Assembly: GCF_018476905.1 (NCBI RefSeq)
Contig: NZ_JAHCVK010000001.1
Location: forward strand, 620,001-684,000
Length of the DNA stretch: 64,000 bases
Origin: Geomobilimonas luticola
GTDB lineage: Bacteria > Desulfobacterota > Desulfuromonadia > Geobacterales > Geobacteraceae
Direction: 5' to 3'
Numbering within the stretch: position 1 is the stretch's first letter; each line of letters starts with the position of its first letter. Made by a program: the position numbers and the translations under genes. Of the stretch, positions 1 to 6,917 are shown one piece after another. The notes beneath the pieces were generated by a model. That model did not search any database and had not been told where the DNA came from. It worked only from the letters and a program-made list of their open reading frames with translations.

Positions 1-61
1 TATACCCCATGGTCGGGCCGAAGCCGGGGAGGACGTTGTTAGTGCGTTTCAAGATTTTCAT
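1..61 (-). CDS. cysT: Sulfate ABC transporter permease, N-terminal fragment
   Basis: Only the first 20 codons lie in the window, running off the left edge. They read MKILKRTNNVLPGFGPTMGY; the VLPGFG-x-T-x-GY stretch just before the first membrane helix is typical of CysT/CysU, the inner-membrane permease for sulfate and thiosulfate. The gene starts 40 bp after the stop of the sulfate-binding protein on the same strand, the usual order of a sulfate ABC operon. The call rests on a short N-terminus and on context. Confidence 0.6.
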   Translation of the reverse strand, partial: MKILKRTNNVLPGFGPTMGY

Positions 62-100
62 AAGTCCAATGGGTCCTGTGAGTCGTATAAGTTTTATGTG

Positions 101-1111
101 CTACTTCCTGCCAGCGGCGCCGGTGATCTGGTCGAACACCCCCCCATCGACAAAGTGGGTTTTCTGGGCCGACCGCCAGCCGCCGAAGACCTGGTCGATG
201 GTGTAAAGCCTGACCTTGGCCAGTTTGGACGGGATCTTGGGATCGGTCGGCCGGTAGTAGTGTTTGGCGGCGATCTTCTGTCCTTCGTCGGAGTAGAGGA
301 ATTTCAGATACTCCTCTGCCGCCTTCCGGGTCCCTTTCTTGTCCACCACCTTGTCTACCACCGTCACGGGCGGTTCGGCCAGGATGCTCTCGGAGGGGGT
401 CACGATCTCGAACTTGTCCCGGCCCAGCTCGTTGATGGCGAGGAATGCCTCGTTCTCCCAGGCCAGCAGGACATCTCCCAGGCCGCGCTGCACGAAGGTG
501 TTGGTGGAGCCGCGGGCGCCGGAGTCGAGCACCGGTACATTCTTGAAGAGCCGGGTCACGAATTCCTTCGCCTTGGCGTCATTGCCCCCTTTCTGGTGCA
601 GGGCGTAGGCCCAGGCTGCCAGGTAGTTCCAGCGGGCGCCACCGGAGGTTTTGGGGTTGGGGGTGATGACCGAAACCCCCGGTTTTACCAGGTCGTCCCA
701 GTTTTTGATCTTTTTGGGGTTCCCCTTGCGGACGAGGAAGACGATGGTGGAGGTGTAGGGGGAGCTGTTGTGGGGAAGCTCTTTCTGCCACCCCGGTTTG
801 ATCAGTCCCTTTTCAGCTATGGCGTCGATGTCGTAGGCCAGGGCCAGGGTCACGACGTCGGCGTCCAGGCCGTCGATGACCGACCGGGCCTGTTTGCCGG
901 AACCGCCGTGGGACTGCCTGATCGTTACTTTCTGCCCGGTCTTTTTCTGCCACTGCTGGGCGAAGGCGGTGTTGACCTCCTGGTACAGTTCCCGGGTAGG
1001 ATCATAGGATACGTTCTGCAGGGTGACGCTATCGGCGGCGAATGCGGGGAGCGCCGAGATGGTGGCAAGGGAAAGTGCAACGAGAAGGGTTTCGATGTTC
1101 TTGGTATGCAC
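101..1111 (-). CDS. sbp: Sulfate/thiosulfate ABC transporter periplasmic binding protein
   Basis: This is a 336-residue protein with a signal peptide ending near ALPAFA-A. It matches the Sbp/CysP family: the mature start [17 protein letters not shown], then [20 protein letters not shown] and the GARGSTNTF ligand-loop region are family hallmarks. It would bind sulfate (or thiosulfate) in the periplasm and deliver it to the CysT/CysW permease, whose first gene begins just downstream. The start ATG follows an AAGGAGATATC ribosome site. Its promoter lies about 160 bp upstream, leaving a leader of roughly 150 nt, and a CTATAG element sits just before the start codon. Sbp and CysP cannot be separated by eye. 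Confidence 0.92.
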   Translation of the reverse strand: MHTKNIETLLVALSLATISALPAFAADSVTLQNVSYDPTRELYQEVNTAFAQQWQKKTGQKVTIRQSHGGSGKQARSVIDGLDADVVTLALAYDIDAIAEKGLIKPGWQKELPHNSSPYTSTIVFLVRKGNPKKIKNWDDLVKPGVSVITPNPKTSGGARWNYLAAWAYALHQKGGNDAKAKEFVTRLFKNVPVLDSGARGSTNTFVQRGLGDVLLAWENEAFLAINELGRDKFEIVTPSESILAEPPVTVVDKVVDKKGTRKAAEEYLKFLYSDEGQKIAAKHYYRPTDPKIPSKLAKVRLYTIDQVFGGWRSAQKTHFVDGGVFDQITGAAGRK

Positions 1112-1129
1112 AATGATATCTCCTTTTAT

Positions 1130-1142
1130 CTATAGTTATAGT
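1130..1142. promoter_or_regulatory. CTATAG element before sbp start
   Basis: CTATAG at 1130-1135 followed by TTATAG lies 19 bp upstream of the sbp start codon. The same hexamer recurs upstream of cysK and the Rrf2 gene, so it is a candidate binding site for that regulator. Confidence 0.4.
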
Positions 1143-1266
1143 AGATTGTTTGCTTAAAAAATATATGGGGTGTTTCAGGCTTTGCAGGTCGGCGGTTCGG
1201 GAAATCGATCCTGGCTGACGAAGTTACGCCGGGCCACCTATCTGCTCAGTTTTTGCATATGTTGAG

Positions 1267-1296
1267 AGCATATCGTAAGCGCACAAATGTTGTCAA
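1267..1296 (-). promoter_or_regulatory. Sigma-70 type promoter of sbp
   Basis: On the minus strand TTGACA (1291-1296) and TATGCT (1267-1272) are spaced by 18 bp, close to consensus. It would start a transcript near 1260 with a leader of about 150 nt before sbp. Confidence 0.65.
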
Positions 1297-1310
1297 GAAT
1301 TATTTTTATT

Positions 1311-1336
1311 GTCTATAGATTTTATATACTATAAGC
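1311..1336. promoter_or_regulatory. CTATAG/TATAG element upstream of sbp promoter
   Basis: GTCTATAGAT at 1311-1320 is followed by ACTATAAGC at 1328-1336, giving an imperfect inverted arrangement just upstream of the sbp -35 box. Its location upstream of the promoter would fit activation rather than blocking. The assignment is inferred from recurrence of the motif. Confidence 0.4.
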
Positions 1337-1418
1337 GCAGATGGCGGCATCGCCAGTCACTAGCCCAGACCAGTCACCAATGTCGAGTCGACGGGGGCCT
1401 CCACTCTCCATTTTGGAC

Positions 1419-1458
1419 AAAAAAGGCCGGGGCATGCCTTCTGGCATAAACCCCGGCC
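1419..1458 (-). terminator. Rho-independent terminator of cysK
   Basis: Reading the minus strand, GGCCGGGG and CCCCGGCC (with inner ATGCC/GGCAT pairs) form a strong hairpin followed by TTTTTT, 27 bp after the cysK stop codon. Confidence 0.85.
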
Positions 1459-1484
1459 CCGGGTTGTCCGGTCAGCTCGGCTTC

Positions 1485-2438
1485 CTAGATCCCCTCGAAA
1501 AGTGCGGTGGAAAGGTAGCGCTCGGCGCCATCCGGCAGAATGACCACGATGGTCTTGCCGGCAAATTCGTCCAGCTTGGCAAGCCTGACAGCGGCGGCCG
1601 CGGCCGCGCCGCAGGAGATACCGACCAGGATGCCCTCTTCCCGGGCCAGGCGCTTGGCGAACTCGATCGCCTCGTCGCTGGAGACCTGCTCCACCCGGTC
1701 GACGATGGAGAGGTCGAGGGTGTCCGGGATGAAGCCGGCGCCGATCCCCTGGATCTTGTGGGGGCCGGGTTTGATCTCCTGGCCGGCCAGCTTCTGGCTG
1801 ATGACCGGGCTTTCCTTCGGTTCCACGGCGACGGAGGTGATCTGCTTCCCCTTCGTATTCTTTATGTAGCGGCTGATGCCGGTGATGGTGCCGCCGGTAC
1901 CCACCCCCGACACGAGGACGTCGATGGCGCCGTCGGTGTCGTTCCAGATCTCGGGACCGGTGGTCTTCTCGTGGATCTCGGGGTTGGCCGGGTTCTTGAA
2001 CTGCTGGGGGATGAAGTATTTTTGGGGGTCGGAGGCGGCGATCTCCTCGGCCCGGTTGATGGCCCCTTTCATCCCCTCGGCGCCAGGGGTAAGGATCAGG
2101 TTGGCGCCCAGCGCCGCCAGCACCCGTCGCCGCTCGATGCTCATGGTTTCCGGCATGGTCAGGGTCAGCTTGTAGCCGCGGGCCGCAGCCACGTAGGCCA
2201 GGGCAATACCGGTATTGCCGCTGGTCGGCTCGATGATCTCGACGCCAGGTTTCAGCACCCCCCGTTTCTCGGCGTCCCAGATCATGTTGGCGCCGATGCG
2301 GCACTTGACGGAATAGGCTGGATTACGTCCTTCGATCTTCCCCAGGATGGTCGCCTTGGTGCCGTCGCCGATGCGGTTGAGTTTCACCAGGGGGGTGTTG
2401 CCGATGGATTGGGAGTTGTCTGCATAGATCTTGCTCAT
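1485..2438 (-). CDS. cysK: Cysteine synthase A (O-acetylserine sulfhydrylase)
   Basis: This 317-residue PLP enzyme condenses O-acetylserine with sulfide to make cysteine. It follows E. coli CysK closely: [12 protein letters not shown] at the N-terminus, the PLP lysine in [14 protein letters not shown], the substrate loop [11 protein letters not shown], the phosphate loop [10 protein letters not shown], and [10 protein letters not shown]. The start at 2438 is chosen because GAGGAG lies 7 bp upstream; a longer frame to 2483 has no ribosome site and includes the CTATAG operator. It ends at STALFEGI, a little shorter than the E. coli C-terminus. It lies 69 bp downstream of the Rrf2 regulator and ends in a strong terminator, so sbp is transcribed separately. 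Confidence 0.97.
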   Translation of the reverse strand: MSKIYADNSQSIGNTPLVKLNRIGDGTKATILGKIEGRNPAYSVKCRIGANMIWDAEKRGVLKPGVEIIEPTSGNTGIALAYVAAARGYKLTLTMPETMSIERRRVLAALGANLILTPGAEGMKGAINRAEEIAASDPQKYFIPQQFKNPANPEIHEKTTGPEIWNDTDGAIDVLVSGVGTGGTITGISRYIKNTKGKQITSVAVEPKESPVISQKLAGQEIKPGPHKIQGIGAGFIPDTLDLSIVDRVEQVSSDEAIEFAKRLAREEGILVGISCGAAAAAAVRLAKLDEFAGKTIVVILPDGAERYLSTALFEGI

Positions 2439-2471
2439 GGATGATCTCCTCTCGTTGGCCGCTGTGTTAAA

Positions 2472-2500
2472 GTCTATAGACATACTAGTTTATTATAGCA
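2472..2500. promoter_or_regulatory. CTATAG operator in cysK promoter region
   Basis: The palindrome GTCTATAGAC is at 2472-2481, with a second half-site TTATAG at 2493-2498. The latter overlaps a minus-strand TATAAT-like -10 box for cysK. A protein bound here would block cysK transcription. Confidence 0.5.
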
Positions 2501-2507
2501 AAAAAAA

Positions 2508-2969
2508 TCAGATACTGAAGTCTACCACGTTTTTTCGTTTGCTGATCTCGTTCTCGCTCCGCTCGATCATGTCCGCCAGGGTCAGGTTTTCGAGGACGGA
2601 GGAGAGGGTCTTGTTCACATCGTCCATCACCAGTCTGATGCCGCAGGTCGCCTCGTCACGACACTCCTCGCAATGGGCATGGTTCGTCTTGCTCAGGCAG
2701 GGGACCGGGGCCAGGTCACCTTCGAGGATGCGGATAACGGCGCCGACGGTTATCCTGTTCGGCGGCAGGGCGAGGGAGTATCCGCCACCCTTGCCGATCC
2801 TGCTCTGGAGTATCCCCCCCTTGCGCAGGGAGAGCAGGATGAATTCCAGGAATTTCTTCGGTATATTCTCGTCCTGGGCGAGATCGGCAATCAGTATCGG
2901 CTGGCCGTTCGGCTGGCCGGCCAGATTGATGAGCGCCAAGAAGGCGTATTTCGTTTTCTTGGATATCAT
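2508..2969 (-). CDS. Rrf2-family transcriptional regulator (CymR/IscR-like)
   Basis: A 153-residue winged-helix DNA-binding protein of the Rrf2 family. The N-terminal segment MISKKTKYAFLALINLA, the recognition helix around IPKKFLEFILLSLRKGGIL and the wing RIGKGGGYSLALPP are characteristic. A cysteine-rich stretch (CLSKTNHAHCEECRDEATC, around residues 94-112) has the spacing that holds an Fe-S cluster in IscR-like members. CymR, a family member, represses cysteine biosynthesis genes together with CysK in Gram-positive bacteria. The adjacency to cysK and the shared CTATAG element suggest a similar local role, possibly with redox or cluster sensing. The regulon is inferred. Confidence 0.88.
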   Translation of the reverse strand: MISKKTKYAFLALINLAGQPNGQPILIADLAQDENIPKKFLEFILLSLRKGGILQSRIGKGGGYSLALPPNRITVGAVIRILEGDLAPVPCLSKTNHAHCEECRDEATCGIRLVMDDVNKTLSSVLENLTLADMIERSENEISKRKNVVDFSI

Positions 2970-2976
2970 ATCTATT

Positions 2977-2992
2977 AAAGCTATAGATAAAC
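2977..2992. promoter_or_regulatory. CTATAG operator overlapping the rrf2-gene -10 box
   Basis: AAAGCTATAGATAAAC contains the shared hexamer at 2981-2986. It overlaps the -10 hexamer of the regulator's own promoter, the position expected for autorepression. Confidence 0.5.
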
Positions 2993-3012
2993 AATTTGTT
3001 CGGAGAAGTCAA
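2984..3012 (-). promoter_or_regulatory. Promoter of the Rrf2 regulator
   Basis: On the minus strand TTGACT (3007-3012) and TATCTA (2984-2989) are exactly 17 bp apart. The -10 box overlaps the CTATAG element. Confidence 0.6.
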
Positions 3013-3107
3013 GCGGTTTTTTCCGATTATTTTTCGGAGTTTTCTCCTGTCCGGAAGTAGAGGTTGACAGTGAGTAATCACCTTGGCCTGTTTGAGCATT
3101 TTTCGGC

Positions 3108-3136
3108 TTGACATAAATTTCGATGCATGTTAAACA
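3108..3136 (+). promoter_or_regulatory. Promoter of tRNA-Asn
   Basis: TTGACA (3108-3113) is followed after 17 bp by TAAACA (3131-3136), 14 bp before the tRNA 5' end. Confidence 0.6.
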
Positions 3137-3150
3137 ATCTTTCTCTTTAT

Positions 3151-3226
3151 TCCCCAGTAGCTCAGTCGGTAGAGCGGGTGACTGTTAATCACCATGTCCG
3201 TGGTTCGAGTCCGCGCTGGGGAGCCA
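3151..3226 (+). tRNA. tRNA-Asn (GTT)
   Basis: A complete 76-nt tRNA with encoded CCA. The acceptor stem is TCCCCAG/CTGGGGA, the D-arm AGCTCAGTCGGTAGAGC, the anticodon stem GGTGA/TCACC with loop CTGTTAA, so the anticodon GTT (3184-3186) reads asparagine, and the T-arm contains GGTTCGAGTCC. Its 3' end is repeated about 4.5 kb downstream, marking it as an integration site. Confidence 0.97.
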
Positions 3227-3278
3227 AATCGTACAAAGGTCACTTTTCGTCTGAAAAGTGACCTTTTTTTGTTGGTAG
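3216..3278. repeat. Left direct repeat (attL-like) at tRNA-Asn 3' end
   Basis: The tRNA 3' end and following terminator (3221-3278) recur at 7751-7808 with one mismatch in 58 bp. Such a repeat, starting inside a tRNA 3' end, is the classic footprint of site-specific integration. Confidence 0.75.
3235..3270 (+). terminator. Rho-independent terminator of tRNA-Asn
   Basis: AAAGGTCACTTTT pairs with AAAAGTGACCTTT around a CGTCTG loop and runs into seven Ts, 9 bp after the tRNA. Confidence 0.85.
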
Positions 3279-3346
3279 GTACGGTTGGTAACTGTGCCTG
3301 CGGTAGGCTGCGCCAGATCGCGGTAGGAATCGGTGGTTCGGTCTAC

Positions 3347-3708
3347 ATGCCGTTGTCCACCCCGCAACTCCTGGACGAATATTTCCAGAGGGCTCTCGAT
3401 ACGGCTGCCGCCATCTCAGATCCCTTTGAGCAGGCATTCTTCGCCTTGGTGTGCACCTCTCTTATCTGCAACCGTTTGAAGATGTCAACAAGCGGGTGGC
3501 ACTTGCACTCCTGGAACTGCTCCTTACATACGCCATTCCATTAAAGGATGTTCAGCAGCTTGCAAAGTGTCTCATTGCCGAATTTAACAGCCTTGATGGC
3601 GTACTTGCCGCAGACATTGACTCTCTTGTTACACGGTTATCTTTACTCCGGTTGGCAATTGGCCTTCGGTGGAAATTGACGTTCCTGATTATGCCTTCCG
3701 CAAGCTAG
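3347..3708 (+). pseudogene. Fic-family protein remnant
   Basis: Two frames together give the core of a Fic-domain (COG3177-type) protein. One frame has STPQLLDEYFQRALD and AAAISDPFEQAFFALV; the next frame then reads MHLSYLQPFEDVNKRV, which matches the Fic active-site motif region (H-P-F-x-D-x-N-K-R in active enzymes, here with Q for H). The frameshift near 3450, the missing N-terminus, and the loss of the RLAAN-IPL region after NKRV show that the gene is dead. It lies directly after the left repeat and probably belonged to earlier cargo at this tRNA site. Confidence 0.6.
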
Positions 3709-3774
3709 CGATCCAGGGGAGGCCCCGGTCAGCATATTTTTCAAGGCGGAAAGTCTGTTTATTTTGCCTGAACA

Positions 3775-3807
3775 TTGACATTTGACCTAATTCAGGCTAT
3801 TTATAAT
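3775..3807 (+). promoter_or_regulatory. Promoter region of the fluoride-switch operon
   Basis: TTGACA at 3775-3780 lies upstream of TATTTA/TATAAT at 3799-3807. The spacing is 18 bp to TATTTA or 21 bp to TATAAT, so the exact -10 is uncertain. Transcription would begin just before the riboswitch. Confidence 0.5.
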
Positions 3808-3815
3808 CCATAATT

Positions 3816-3870
3816 TACGGCGATGGAGTTCGCCACTAACCGCTTCTTCACGAAGCTAATGACTCCTACC
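3816..3870 (+). ncRNA. Fluoride riboswitch (crcB motif) aptamer
   Basis: The segment shows the conserved fluoride-aptamer layout: GGCGATGGAGTTCGCC (3819-3834), a second arm CGCTTC-TTCAC-GAAGC with the flanking AACCGC, then GCTAATGACTCCTACC (3855-3870). This matches the crcB motif consensus (GGCGATGGnGTTCGCC...CTGATGACTCCTAC) with few changes. It senses F- directly. The conserved ACTCCTACC end is also the 5' arm of the following terminator, so fluoride binding should prevent termination and switch the operon on. Confidence 0.93.
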
Positions 3871-3895
3871 TTGCAAGCGAGGTAGGAGTTTTTGT
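3862..3895 (+). terminator. Intrinsic terminator (expression platform of the fluoride switch)
   Basis: ACTCCTACCT pairs perfectly with AGGTAGGAGT over a short loop and is followed by a T-rich tract. It shares its 5' arm with the aptamer, so aptamer folding and termination exclude each other. Confidence 0.88.
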
Positions 3896-3910
3896 TTGTG
3901 GAGGTTCCAC

Positions 3911-5017
3911 ATGCACGAAGTCTGGGGACAGGCGGCGTTGTGGCTCGGATTGGCGCTGGTTGCAACGCTTATTTCCATTTGGTTGCGAATTGCGACGGCA
4001 TTATCGGAAATAATAGTAGGCACCGTGGCGCAGCTTGTGATTGGCGCCTTGGTCGGCTCAACCCTGGGGGCTGATCAGCCGTGGATCAAGTTTCTTTCGG
4101 GTACGGGCGCTATTGTCCTTACCTTCCTGGCCGGTGCGGAACTTGATCCAACGGTTTTTCGCGCCAAATGGAAAGAGGCTTTTGCCATCGGATTCATATC
4201 GTTTCTGGCACCATTCCTTGGCTGTACCGCCATCGGTTACTATCTGCTGGATTGGACGCCGAAAGCCAGCTTGCTGGCCGGCGTCGCCATGTCAACGACG
4301 TCTGTGGCCGTTGTCTATGCAGTCATGCTTGAACTTGGCCTGAACCGTACGGATTTCGGCAAGGCAGTGCTGGCGGCATGTTTCGTTACCGATTTGGGGA
4401 CAGTAATCGCCTTGGGAGCGATTTTTGCCCCATTTACCATGCGAACCGTTACTTTCGTTGGAGTGGCGCTCCCATTTTTCTTCATCCTCCCGTATTTAAC
4501 CCCCTGGTTCTTCAAGCGCTATGGCGGCCGGCCCTCTGAACTGGAAGCAAAATATCTTCTCCTGATCCTATTCGGTCTCGGTTCGCTGGCGGTTTGGGCT
4601 GAGAGTGAAGCTGTGCTGCCCGCCTATGTGGTAGGGATGGTCCTTGCGGGAACCGTGGGGAAAGACCACCAGCTTATTCGTCGCCTGCGCACGTTAACCT
4701 TTGGTCTCCTCACGCCTTTCTACTTCATCCGCGCCGGCTCATATGTCTCCATTCCTGCATTGCTCAGTGCGCCACTGCCGTTGCTAGCCATGTTTATCGG
4801 TAAGATGATCACCAAAATCATTGGTGTGTATCGGAGAGTCAAAGATGTATGGCCATCGTCCGCTTTACGAGGCACTGACAGATCTGTTCCTGAAGGAGGG
4901 GTTTGCTGGAACTACGGTCCTGCGAGGCATCTGTGGCTTTGGCGCCCACAGGGTCTTTCATACCATGAAACTGCTGGACCTCTCCGCCGATCTTCCCATG
5001 ATTATCGAGGTCGTTGA
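3911..5017 (+). CDS. CPA2-type cation:proton antiporter, C-terminus lost by deletion
   Basis: The first ~305 residues are a multi-helix antiporter of the CPA2 (KefB/GerN) group, with motifs such as GTGAIVLTFLAGAELDP, GVAMSTTSVAVVYAVM and FVTDLGTVIALG. The start at 3911 has GGAGG 6 bp upstream; a frame start at 3896 lies inside the riboswitch tail. At residue ~305, right after KMITKIIGVY, the frame enters the coding region of the downstream DUF190 gene out of phase and continues with about 60 nonsense residues. Normal family members continue with about 80-90 more residues and their last helices. Function is therefore doubtful. Fluoride-switch-linked antiporters are known to export F- or adjust ions; this allele looks damaged. 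Confidence 0.8.
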   Translation: MHEVWGQAALWLGLALVATLISIWLRIATALSEIIVGTVAQLVIGALVGSTLGADQPWIKFLSGTGAIVLTFLAGAELDPTVFRAKWKEAFAIGFISFLAPFLGCTAIGYYLLDWTPKASLLAGVAMSTTSVAVVYAVMLELGLNRTDFGKAVLAACFVTDLGTVIALGAIFAPFTMRTVTFVGVALPFFFILPYLTPWFFKRYGGRPSELEAKYLLLILFGLGSLAVWAESEAVLPAYVVGMVLAGTVGKDHQLIRRLRTLTFGLLTPFYFIRAGSYVSIPALLSAPLPLLAMFIGKMITKIIGVYRRVKDVWPSSALRGTDRSVPEGGVCWNYGPARHLWLWRPQGLSYHETAGPLRRSSHDYRGR

Positions 5018-5135
5018 CTCCCAGGAGAAGATAGACAGCGTTATGCCAAGGATCGACGAAATGGTGGATAGCGGCATGATCACGCTGGAGAAGGCCACGG
5101 TAATCCGCTACACCCACAAACATGAACAAGAATAA
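4821..5135 (+). CDS. DUF190 (P-II-like) protein, N-terminus truncated
   Basis: The 104 residues match DUF190, small P-II-fold proteins often found next to the fluoride exporter CrcB: CIGES, GHRPLYEAL, GFAGTTVLRGICGFGA, LSADLPMIIEVVDS and the end VIRYTHKHE are typical. The usual first ~10 residues are replaced by the end of the antiporter, with no intergenic space. Translation may start at TTG 4821 or, more convincingly, at ATG 4845, which has GGAGAG 6 bp upstream. Family members are thought to modulate ion channels or transporters; the ligand is not known to me. The two genes appear joined by one deletion. Confidence 0.8.
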   Translation: MVCIGESKMYGHRPLYEALTDLFLKEGFAGTTVLRGICGFGAHRVFHTMKLLDLSADLPMIIEVVDSQEKIDSVMPRIDEMVDSGMITLEKATVIRYTHKHEQE

Positions 5136-5153
5136 ACGACAAGGAGGCAGTCG

Positions 5154-5846
5154 ATGATCTATTCGTCAGAAGTAGACAAGATGACCTGTGTGGCCAAGGG
5201 ACCGAACCATGGTCCGGCACCGATTCCGCAGGAGGGGAGATGGGTACAGGCAAAGGAGATCAAGGACATCGCCGGTCTGACCCATGGTGTAGGTTGGTGT
5301 GCCCCGCAACAGGGAGCGTGCAAGCTGACACTTAATGTCAAGGATGGTGTCATTGAAGAGGCCCTCGTGGAGACCATCGGCTGTTCCGGCATGACCCATT
5401 CGGCAGCCATGGCGGCGGAGATCCTGCCCGGCAAAACAATTCTGGAGGCCCTTAACACCGACCTGGTATGTGACGCCATCAATACCGCCATGCGTGAACT
5501 GTTCCTGCAGATCAGCTACGGTCGAACCCAGACAGCATTCTCCGAAGGCGGTCTCCCCATCGGCGCGGGACTTGAGGACCTTGGCAAGGGGATGCGCAGC
5601 CAGGTCGGCACCATGTACGGCACCACCGCCAAAGGGGTGCGATATCTGGAAATGGCCGAGGGGTATGTCACCCGGCTGGCGCTGGACGATAACAGCGAAG
5701 TCATCGGGTACGAGTTTGTCCATTTGGGCAAGATGATGGAGATGATTCAGAAGGGGACCGATGCCAATGAGGCTTTGAAAAAGGCAACATCTTCCTATGG
5801 CCGCTTCGACGAAGCAACCCGCACCATCGATCCGCGTCACCAATAA
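5154..5846 (+). CDS. NifU-like iron-sulfur scaffold-type protein
   Basis: This 230-residue protein has the IscU/NifU-like fold signature: GWCAPQQGACKLTLNVKDGVIEEALVETIGC (each Cys as expected for a cluster ligand) followed by SGMTHSAAMAAEILPGKTI. A further N-terminal CVAKGP and a C-terminal ~120-residue extension distinguish it from plain IscU. It has a strong AAGGAGG site 7 bp before ATG 5154 and is spaced 18 bp from DUF190 and 17 bp from the next gene, so it belongs to the fluoride-switch operon. Such proteins pair genomically with GGGtGRT proteins. The biochemical role of the pair is not known to me; a metallocluster or Fe-S repair role is inferred. Confidence 0.75.
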   Translation: MIYSSEVDKMTCVAKGPNHGPAPIPQEGRWVQAKEIKDIAGLTHGVGWCAPQQGACKLTLNVKDGVIEEALVETIGCSGMTHSAAMAAEILPGKTILEALNTDLVCDAINTAMRELFLQISYGRTQTAFSEGGLPIGAGLEDLGKGMRSQVGTMYGTTAKGVRYLEMAEGYVTRLALDDNSEVIGYEFVHLGKMMEMIQKGTDANEALKKATSSYGRFDEATRTIDPRHQ

Positions 5847-5863
5847 TACGGGAGGAAACCGAC

Positions 5864-6868
5864 ATGGCTCTGTTTGAAGGATATGAAAGAAGAATCGATA
5901 AAATCACGGCTGTGCTCAGTCATCATGGTATCCCTTCTCTGGAGGAAGCACGGAACATGTGCGAGGAAAAGGGGGTGGATGTGTATGGCATCGTCAAGGG
6001 CATACAGCCGATCTGCTTTGAAAACGCCTGCTGGGCCTATATCCTTGGTGCTGCATTTGCCATCAAGAAAGGTGAATCAAAGGCGGTAGACATCGCCCGC
6101 ACTCTGGGTGAAGGATTGCAGGCTTTCTGCATTCCCGGTTCAGTTGCTGAAGACCGCAAGGTCGGCATCGGCCACGGCAACCTGGCCTCCATGCTGCTTT
6201 CGGAAGAGACCAAATGTTTCGCCTTTCTGGCGGGTCACGAATCGTTTGCCGCTGCCGAAGGGGCCATCGGTCTGGCTCGCTCCGCCAACAAGGCCCGTAC
6301 CGAGCCGCTGCGTGTAATACTGAACGGTCTTGGCAAGGATGCGGCCCAGATCATCTCCCGCATCAACGGCTTTACCTATGTGCAGACCAAGTTTGACTAC
6401 ACCACCGGTGAACTGGCAATCGTGCGTGAGGTGGCCTACTCCAAGGGTGAGAAGAGCAAGGTGCGCTGCTACGGAGCCGATGACGTTCGGGAAGGGGTCG
6501 CCATCAACCATCATGAAGGTGTGGATGTCTCTATCACTGGCAACTCCACCAATCCAACCCGTTTCCAGCACCCGGTGGCTGGTACCTACAAGAAGGAGTG
6601 CGTCGAACAAGGAAAGAGCTACTTCTCCGTGGCTTCCGGCGGAGGTACTGGCCGCACCCTTCATCCCGATAATATGGGCGCTGGACCAGCTTCCTACGGC
6701 ATGACCGACACTATGGGCAGGATGCATTCAGATGCCCAATTCGCCGGTTCGTCGTCGGTCCCGGCCCATGTTGAGATGATGGGGTTCCTTGGCATGGGGA
6801 ATAACCCGATGGTGGGTGCATCAGTGGCCGTGGCTGTTGCACTGGAGCAAGTCTTTCAGGTTACATGA
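5864..6868 (+). CDS. GGGtGRT family protein
   Basis: A 334-residue soluble protein carrying the family's defining stretch ASGGGTGRTLHPDNMG (around residues 257-272) followed by GPASYGMTDTMGRMHSD and SSSVPAHVEMMGFLGMGNNP. Two conserved cysteines fall in IQPICFENACW. The start has GGGAGG 8 bp upstream. It is the last gene of the fluoride-switch operon, directly after the NifU-like scaffold, its usual partner. The molecular function of this family is not known to me. No membrane segments or signal peptide are seen. Confidence 0.8.
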   Translation: MALFEGYERRIDKITAVLSHHGIPSLEEARNMCEEKGVDVYGIVKGIQPICFENACWAYILGAAFAIKKGESKAVDIARTLGEGLQAFCIPGSVAEDRKVGIGHGNLASMLLSEETKCFAFLAGHESFAAAEGAIGLARSANKARTEPLRVILNGLGKDAAQIISRINGFTYVQTKFDYTTGELAIVREVAYSKGEKSKVRCYGADDVREGVAINHHEGVDVSITGNSTNPTRFQHPVAGTYKKECVEQGKSYFSVASGGGTGRTLHPDNMGAGPASYGMTDTMGRMHSDAQFAGSSSVPAHVEMMGFLGMGNNPMVGASVAVAVALEQVFQVT

Positions 6869-6917
6869 ACGCAGTTCCGAAACTCGGCTTTTTGAGCAGC
6901 TATTTTTTCGTGGGTAA

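Noticed and set aside
98-1135. Long plus-strand open frame opposite sbp
   Set aside because: It is antisense to a clear Sbp homologue and its product is Gly/Val-rich without family features.
1140-1262. SAM or cobalamin riboswitch upstream of sbp
   Set aside because: The conserved cores of those classes are missing.
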